Shown: positions 59,847 through 64,000 of the stretch, piece after piece
Position numbering within the stretch: position 1 is the stretch's first letter
Layout: each line of letters opens with the position of its first letter
Assembly (NCBI RefSeq): GCF_003316845.1
Contig: NZ_QMIK01000001.1
Coordinates: forward strand, 682,001 to 746,000
Origin: Cognataquiflexum aquatile
GTDB taxonomy: Bacteria > Bacteroidota > Bacteroidia > Cytophagales > Cyclobacteriaceae
Direction: 5' to 3'
DNA: 64,000 nt
The notes under the pieces: generated by a model
The model's input: only the letters and a program-made list of their open reading frames with translations
What the model was told of the DNA's origin: nothing
The model's database searches: none
Translations under genes and position numbers: made by a program

Positions 59847-61466
59847 TTATGGGACATACCCATCCAACCCACACTGCTGCATAAATTCATTGTTGAATAG
59901 TTGCTGTACTTCTTGGGTCATCACCTTGGACCGTTGCTTTTTCCATTGTTGTATCTTTTCATTTCCATAGATATAATTCAAGCGGTTCTTGTCTACGATG
60001 CGGTTTAGCTTTCCCCAATGGATGGTATAGGGAATCGCAGCGGCTTCCAAAGATTCCAAAACCGCTTGATAAAACTGATGGTTGACCGCAGCATCAGCAC
60101 CGTCAAGTTCCATCACTACAGAATGTTTGAACCGGGTAAAGGCAAGGGTTGCGGCATTTCCTTTTACAAACCGAAAAGCTAAAACACCTGCGAGTTTAAC
60201 ATTTTCATTGATTTTTAGGCAAATTTGGATTGCTTTGACCACATCTTTTACATCTAGACAAATAGCTGCACTGAATACTTTTCCCCGGAACCTTGTATTA
60301 GTAAATGTCTCAGAGATTGTTCCTGTCAGATCCTCGGGTCTGCTATAGGCTAATCCAAAAAGTGAATTCACGATTTGGGGTACCAAGATTCTATTCAAAA
60401 ATCCAACCTTGGCCTGAACTTGATCCAAAACCGTTTGAATCAACCCAAGCGTATCATCCCCATAGGTAAATCCCGAGGTCGCATGTTCAATTCTCTTATA
60501 ATCTTCCCTGTAGGCAACTTTGAACATGGACCTCATGTACACCCCTTTTTCAGGATCGTTAAATGCGAAATCATGGGGATTGACTGCCAACTCAAAATGA
60601 TAAAGGTGCCTTTGCGGATCGTTCCATGTGTATTTGAGGTGGTGCTGTATTTTTGAAAAATCCATCTTGGTGACAGCTTCGGTCATGGCATTGTCAAATG
60701 GCACTCTCTGCATTTTTTGCTCCAAAAGGAATTTGTCCTCCACCTCCACCAAGACTCCATGAATAATCCCAAAACTCCCAAAACTCACCAAAATAGCATT
60801 GAAAAGTTCATCTTCTATGATCGTCTCTGCTCCTAATTTCATATGAAAAGCATCGGAAGTAATCCGTCTCGAAGCCCTCTCTACGTAAATATGCCTGTCA
60901 GGACCGGTAATGACGTGCATGCCAACAACCATTTCGGGCAAAGCACCCTTAAATACAGCTGCCCCATGGGTTCCCGTGGAAAAGGCACCCGCAATGGTTT
61001 GGCCATTGCTTCCGCCACTCACCATCAGACTTTTGGAAGGTTGTGATTGCTTTTCGAGGTATTCATTGATTTGGATGATGGTATTTCCACACTGCAAAAA
61101 CTTAAAATTTTCAGGCTTATTGCCTGCATTCAAAAAATCGGGATGGAAATTTTCTTTTCCTAACGCAAATTTATGTCTCAGCCTCTTGGTATTGATAATC
61201 GCATCTTCGCTTACTGCCACTTTGCTAAATGACCATCCACTCCCCATTGCGCGGATATTGAGCTGGTTTTCCAAGGCATACTTGATGATCCATTGGAAAT
61301 TGGCCGTACATTTTTTGTATTGGGAAAACTGGTCAAGGCTTTGGAAAGATGGATCATCCAAGACCATATCAAAGGAAAGGTCTTCATCTAAAGGCTGGGT
61401 ATAGTTTTGGTGGACATTGGTGAATTCCTTGATTTTCCAAGGAATAACTCCTGCAGGATAGGTCAT
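59847..61466 (-). CDS. FAD-linked oxidase (FAD/FMN-containing dehydrogenase)
   Basis: A 539-residue oxidoreductase of the FAD_binding_4 family (VAO/PCMH fold). Seen: the FAD region RAMGSGWSFSKVA, NTKRLRHKF, and VSGGSNGQTIAGAFSTGTHGAA, which contains the histidine used for covalent FAD attachment in some members, then GSFGIIHGVLVEV. The C-terminal half lies in the substrate-domain range. A D-arabinono-1,4-lactone oxidase-like function is one possibility, but sugar or aldonolactone specificity cannot be told by eye. No signal peptide. It lies 12 bp from a small lipoprotein gene on the same strand; the two may be an operon. Confidence 0.9.
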   Translation of the reverse strand: MTYPAGVIPWKIKEFTNVHQNYTQPLDEDLSFDMVLDDPSFQSLDQFSQYKKCTANFQWIIKYALENQLNIRAMGSGWSFSKVAVSEDAIINTKRLRHKFALGKENFHPDFLNAGNKPENFKFLQCGNTIIQINEYLEKQSQPSKSLMVSGGSNGQTIAGAFSTGTHGAAVFKGALPEMVVGMHVITGPDRHIYVERASRRITSDAFHMKLGAETIIEDELFNAILVSFGSFGIIHGVLVEVEDKFLLEQKMQRVPFDNAMTEAVTKMDFSKIQHHLKYTWNDPQRHLYHFELAVNPHDFAFNDPEKGVYMRSMFKVAYREDYKRIEHATSGFTYGDDTLGLIQTVLDQVQAKVGFLNRILVPQIVNSLFGLAYSRPEDLTGTISETFTNTRFRGKVFSAAICLDVKDVVKAIQICLKINENVKLAGVLAFRFVKGNAATLAFTRFKHSVVMELDGADAAVNHQFYQAVLESLEAAAIPYTIHWGKLNRIVDKNRLNYIYGNEKIQQWKKQRSKVMTQEVQQLFNNEFMQQCGLDGYVP

Positions 61467-61478
61467 GGCAAAATGGGT

Positions 61479-61808
61479 TTAAATTTCTCCCGGAATCGGT
61501 ACCTCCGGGCAACAAAAATATTCGACAGATTGGGGGACAACAATTCCCAATGTGATGACAGAAATCAGGATATGACCAACATTGGTCTTGACCGTAACTT
61601 GGCAAATGGATTTACAGCTTGCATCGGTTTTGACATCTACAGGCTGCCTCAAACCCCAAAAATAAGTGGTTCTGTTTACCTGAACCGGCGCGGGATTATC
61701 GGAATCATACTTGGATACAATCCTCAGATTGGCACATGAAGCCAAATAGAAGATTAGACTGAAAAGAATGAGGAAGGAAAAACGCCTGAATTGAAATGAC
61801 TTGTTCAT
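61479..61808 (-). CDS. Bor/Iss-like lipoprotein
   Basis: A 109-residue lipoprotein. The signal peptide runs to the lipobox FYLASC (Cys25). The short mature part, TTYFWGLRQPVDVKTDASC then VGHILISVITLGIVVPQSVEYFCC, resembles the phage-derived Bor/Iss proteins, where a G-x-GQ-like motif is followed by LxxxTLGIYTPLEARVYC. Serum-resistance roles are known for Bor; here the function is unknown. The likeness is by eye, from motif order only. Confidence 0.7.
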   Translation of the reverse strand: MNKSFQFRRFSFLILFSLIFYLASCANLRIVSKYDSDNPAPVQVNRTTYFWGLRQPVDVKTDASCKSICQVTVKTNVGHILISVITLGIVVPQSVEYFCCPEVPIPGEI

Positions 61809-62092
61809 TTGAGTCCAAAGTTTAAAATGAATACACTCTTTTAAAAAATATATAACACCCTAAAAATCAAGGTAAAAGTTAAAAAAATAAATGGAAAAAG
61901 GCAATAGAGAGTTAAAGGTTATTTGGTAAATGGTTATTATGTTGTAATTGTTGTAGTTGTTCTAATGGTTGTAATTGTTATTTCCTTCTCAGCTTCCTAA
62001 AGTCATGTTTACATTTTTTATTAATCCTGAATTCAATATTCTAAATTCAAAATTTTCTCGCTTCTTGTCTCTTGCTTTTTTTGTCTCATATC
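61809..62092. other. Gene-free stretch with low-complexity words
   Basis: A+T-rich spacer of 284 bp with repeated words such as GTTGTAATTGTTGTAGTTG and TCTTGTCTCTTGC. No gene, terminator or promoter is recognised. Confidence 0.4.
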
Positions 62093-62632
62093 TCAAGTCT
62101 CCTGTCTAAATCTCTCACTCACCAATTTCACATGACCCAAATGGTGTCTAGAGTGCCATGCGTACAGTGCAATGGTGGTGGCGAGTGACATTGTTTTTTG
62201 GTTGGCAGGATGGTAAAAGGTTTTCTGCAGGTCATAAGCCGATAAAGATTTAATCAAACCTACCCAGCGATAATGCAATCCTTCCAAAATCTTCAAACTT
62301 GGTCCAATAGGCATGTCTTTGGCATCAGCCAATTCCGCCCACAAATCTTCATGATAAGGTTTGATGGTTGGGTTATCCTCAGTAAGCGCCAACTTGAACC
62401 GGATAAAACTATTCATATGGCTGTCGGCGCAGTGATGCACCACTTGCCTCACGGTCCATCCTTCAGGCCGATAAGGTGTGTCCAATTGTTCTTCGGAAAG
62501 TTTATAGGTTTCAGTTTTGAGCAATGAGGGGAATTCTTCTATGATTCCAACCCATTCTTCAAGTTGTTGGGCAGAGATTTCTTTTGGTGCTGAAAATCGG
62601 CCTACGGGGAATTTTAATGATTCTATTTCCAT
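62093..62632 (-). CDS. YfiT-type DinB-family metal hydrolase
   Basis: A 179-residue member of the DinB/YfiT superfamily. The three metal-binding histidines are visible as VVHHCADSH near the middle and HSRHHLGH near the C-terminus. YRPEGWTVRQVVHHCADSHMNSFIRFK and ISAQQLEEWVGII are typical of YfiT. The family includes bacillithiol-dependent enzymes and metal-dependent hydrolases; thiol use in Bacteroidota is not established here. It lies alone between two low-complexity spacers. Confidence 0.9.
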   Translation of the reverse strand: MEIESLKFPVGRFSAPKEISAQQLEEWVGIIEEFPSLLKTETYKLSEEQLDTPYRPEGWTVRQVVHHCADSHMNSFIRFKLALTEDNPTIKPYHEDLWAELADAKDMPIGPSLKILEGLHYRWVGLIKSLSAYDLQKTFYHPANQKTMSLATTIALYAWHSRHHLGHVKLVSERFRQET

Positions 62633-62830
62633 TTGGTTTTTGGTTAAATGGTTATTTGGTTAATTGTTATTTGGTTATTTGGTTAATTGTTATTTGGTTA
62701 ATTGTTTAGAACTTAAAAGGTTAACTGAATTTGAATTCATGGCGTGGACTTGGTATTTAGGACTTTCTCTTAGCTTGGTACTTAGTACTTGATACTTGGT
62801 ACTACACTCTCGCTTCTCGGCTCTTGCATC
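62633..62830. repeat. Low-complexity spacer before priA
   Basis: Degenerate short repeats of TTATTTGGTTAATTG (five times) and CTTGGTACTTAG/GATACTTGG words. The type of word differs from the 15-17 kb spacers, but the look is similar. No gene is seen. Confidence 0.7.
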
Positions 62831-64000
62831 TCAATACGGATCCACATCCACCACAAACCTCACTCCTCTAAAGTCCTTATGCACCTGCATTTCTTCCAAA
62901 AGTTGGAGCAAATCATGTTTAAATTGCGCTTGGGCATTTCCTGATTTATCCAACTTCGCGATAGATTCGAAAATGTATTGGTTCTTGATTTTTCCGACCA
63001 ATCCTTTCTCCGGCCCCAACATGATCTTCTTGACATCGATTTCGCCCATCAGGTTATGGAGATGTCTTGCGGCCTTTTCTGCGATTTTATAATCCTTATG
63101 CCGGGTCGTGATTTTGATGATTTTGACAAAAGGAGGGTAGAAAAACCGTTGTCGATCCCCCATCTCTTGGATATAAAAATTCTTGTAATCCCCGGAAATC
63201 ACTTGTCCAAAAATGGCTTCCTCAGGTTTTCGTGTTTGGATGATGACGGCACCTTTTTTGTCCCGCCGTCCAGCCCGGCCTGCCACTTGGGTGATTTGCT
63301 GAAAAGCACGCTCCCCGGCCCTAAAGTCCGGAAAATACAAAATCCTGTCTGCATCCATGATCCCTACGACTGTGACCCTGTCAAAGTCCAGGCCCTTGGT
63401 AATCATCTGTGTACCGACCAAAATATCAATGTTCCCACTTCCAAATTCTTCCAATAATTGCTGGTATCCGTATTTGCTTCGGGTAGTATCCAAATCCATC
63501 CTTGCGATTCTGGCTTCAGGGAAAAGTAAGGAAAGACTTTCTTCAATCCGCTCCGTTCCCAATCCTACCGCTCCCAATTTATTGCTTCCACAGGCAGGAC
63601 ATGCATGCGGAACTTTCTCCTTGAACCCACAATAATGGCAGCGCATTTCCTCCCCAAACTGATGATAAGTCAGGCTGACATCGCAATGTTCACATTCAGG
63701 AATCCATCCGCAATCTTCGCAGGCAATATAAGGCGCATAACCGCGCCTGTTCTGGAAAATCAAAACCTGCTCCTGATTGGACAAAGCCTCCTGTATTTTC
63801 TCCCTAAGAAGCCGCGTAAAATCAAGCTTCAGCAGGTTTTTCTTTTTGTCCACCAGCATATCCGCCAACTGATACTCGGGAAGTTGTGCCTCTCCATATC
63901 TTTTGTCCAAAGCCACATAACCATACTTTTTGGTCCTTGCATTGTAAAAAGACTCAAAGGAAGGCGTCGCCGAACCGAGTAAAGTTTTGGCTTGGTGAAT
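62831..64000 (-). CDS. priA: Primosomal protein N' (PriA helicase), partial
   Basis: C-terminal part of the replication-restart helicase; its N-terminus lies beyond base 64000. The frame stays open to the window edge with GSATPSFESFYNAR just inside it (helicase motif III region). Zinc-binding motifs: CEDCGWIPECEHC and CHYCGFKEKVPHACPACG. Helicase motifs V and VI: LVGTQMITKGLDFDRVTVVGIMDADRILYFPDFRAGERAFQQITQVAGRAGR, written here in shorter pieces (GTQMITKGLDF, FPDFRAGERA, QVAGRAGR). It ends with VRFVVDVDPY, the conserved C-terminus. PriA reloads DnaB at stalled forks. No abnormality is seen in the visible part. Confidence 0.95.
   Translation of the reverse strand: MHQAKTLLGSATPSFESFYNARTKKYGYVALDKRYGEAQLPEYQLADMLVDKKKNLLKLDFTRLLREKIQEALSNQEQVLIFQNRRGYAPYIACEDCGWIPECEHCDVSLTYHQFGEEMRCHYCGFKEKVPHACPACGSNKLGAVGLGTERIEESLSLLFPEARIARMDLDTTRSKYGYQQLLEEFGSGNIDILVGTQMITKGLDFDRVTVVGIMDADRILYFPDFRAGERAFQQITQVAGRAGRRDKKGAVIIQTRKPEEAIFGQVISGDYKNFYIQEMGDRQRFFYPPFVKIIKITTRHKDYKIAEKAARHLHNLMGEIDVKKIMLGPEKGLVGKIKNQYIFESIAKLDKSGNAQAQFKHDLLQLLEEMQVHKDFRGVRFVVDVDPY

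Overview
The window looks like a chromosomal segment of a Bacteroidota bacterium, most likely order Cytophagales (a Cyclobacteriaceae-like genome is my inference from the gene content, not a database result). Reasons: moderate GC, starts without Shine-Dalgarno sequences, many secreted proteins and lipoproteins of Bacteroidota type, 7TMR-DISM/HisKA_2 and TPR/HisKA_2 histidine kinases, LytTR regulators, BNR-repeat and M20 exoenzymes, and large families of palindromic intergenic repeats.

Layout. 0.1-5.5 kb: a TPR lipoprotein, an orphan membrane histidine kinase, a repeat array and a small HEPN protein. 5.6-17.9 kb: a ferredoxin-centred redox locus with an unusually long pyruvate:ferredoxin oxidoreductase, then rnfC, rnfD, rnfG, rnfE and rnfA in overlapping order, a 63-residue Cys-rich membrane protein (possible NqrM-like maturation factor), a plant-type ferredoxin-NADP reductase homologue and rnfB. 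The last three are separated by strange low-complexity mirror repeats. 17.9-31.9 kb: an accessory island, visibly richer in A+T, with every recognised gene on the + strand. It starts exactly at the 3' end of rnfB and holds three decayed copies of that 3' end. It carries a VCBS-repeat protein, an AbiGi/DUF2971-like protein, a HEPN-like protein, a gene broken by an in-frame stop, an AAA ATPase + HNH nuclease pair resembling Septu-type defence, an alpha/beta hydrolase, a beta-lactamase-family protein, a lipoprotein and a TonB-domain protein. One- or two-gene units are separated by copies of one palindromic repeat.

31.9-41.0 kb: an MBL-fold hydrolase, a DUF2975 + Xre pair, a cyclopropane-synthase-like methyltransferase, a six-unit array of ~200-bp repeats, gamma-glutamyltransferase, a HepT/MntA-type toxin-antitoxin pair whose antitoxin carries an N-terminal HTH, and an M20 amidohydrolase. 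41.0-50.5 kb (minus strand): a large BNR-repeat exoprotein, DUF1624, DUF2306 and DUF418 membrane proteins, SnoaL/DUF4440 proteins and a RidA homologue. 51.0-59.4 kb: a TPR histidine kinase with its LytTR response regulator, an SDR dehydrogenase, and a three-gene operon of an NAD(P)H:ferredoxin-type flavoprotein plus a 2-oxoacid:ferredoxin oxidoreductase (gamma-alpha fusion and beta subunit). 59.8-64 kb: an FAD-linked oxidase, a Bor-like lipoprotein, a YfiT/DinB hydrolase and the 3' part of priA, which runs off the window.

How it fits together: two ferredoxin-reducing 2-oxoacid oxidoreductases, the Rnf complex, an FNR homologue and an NfnB/GltD-like flavoprotein could balance reduced ferredoxin against NAD(P)H and ion gradients. 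The accessory island and the repeat families are the least explained parts. The most interesting items are a two-hairpin element whose stems differ between copies but keep their pairing, the rnfB 3'-end scars, the cassette-like + strand array, and the small Cys-rich protein inside the rnf cluster.
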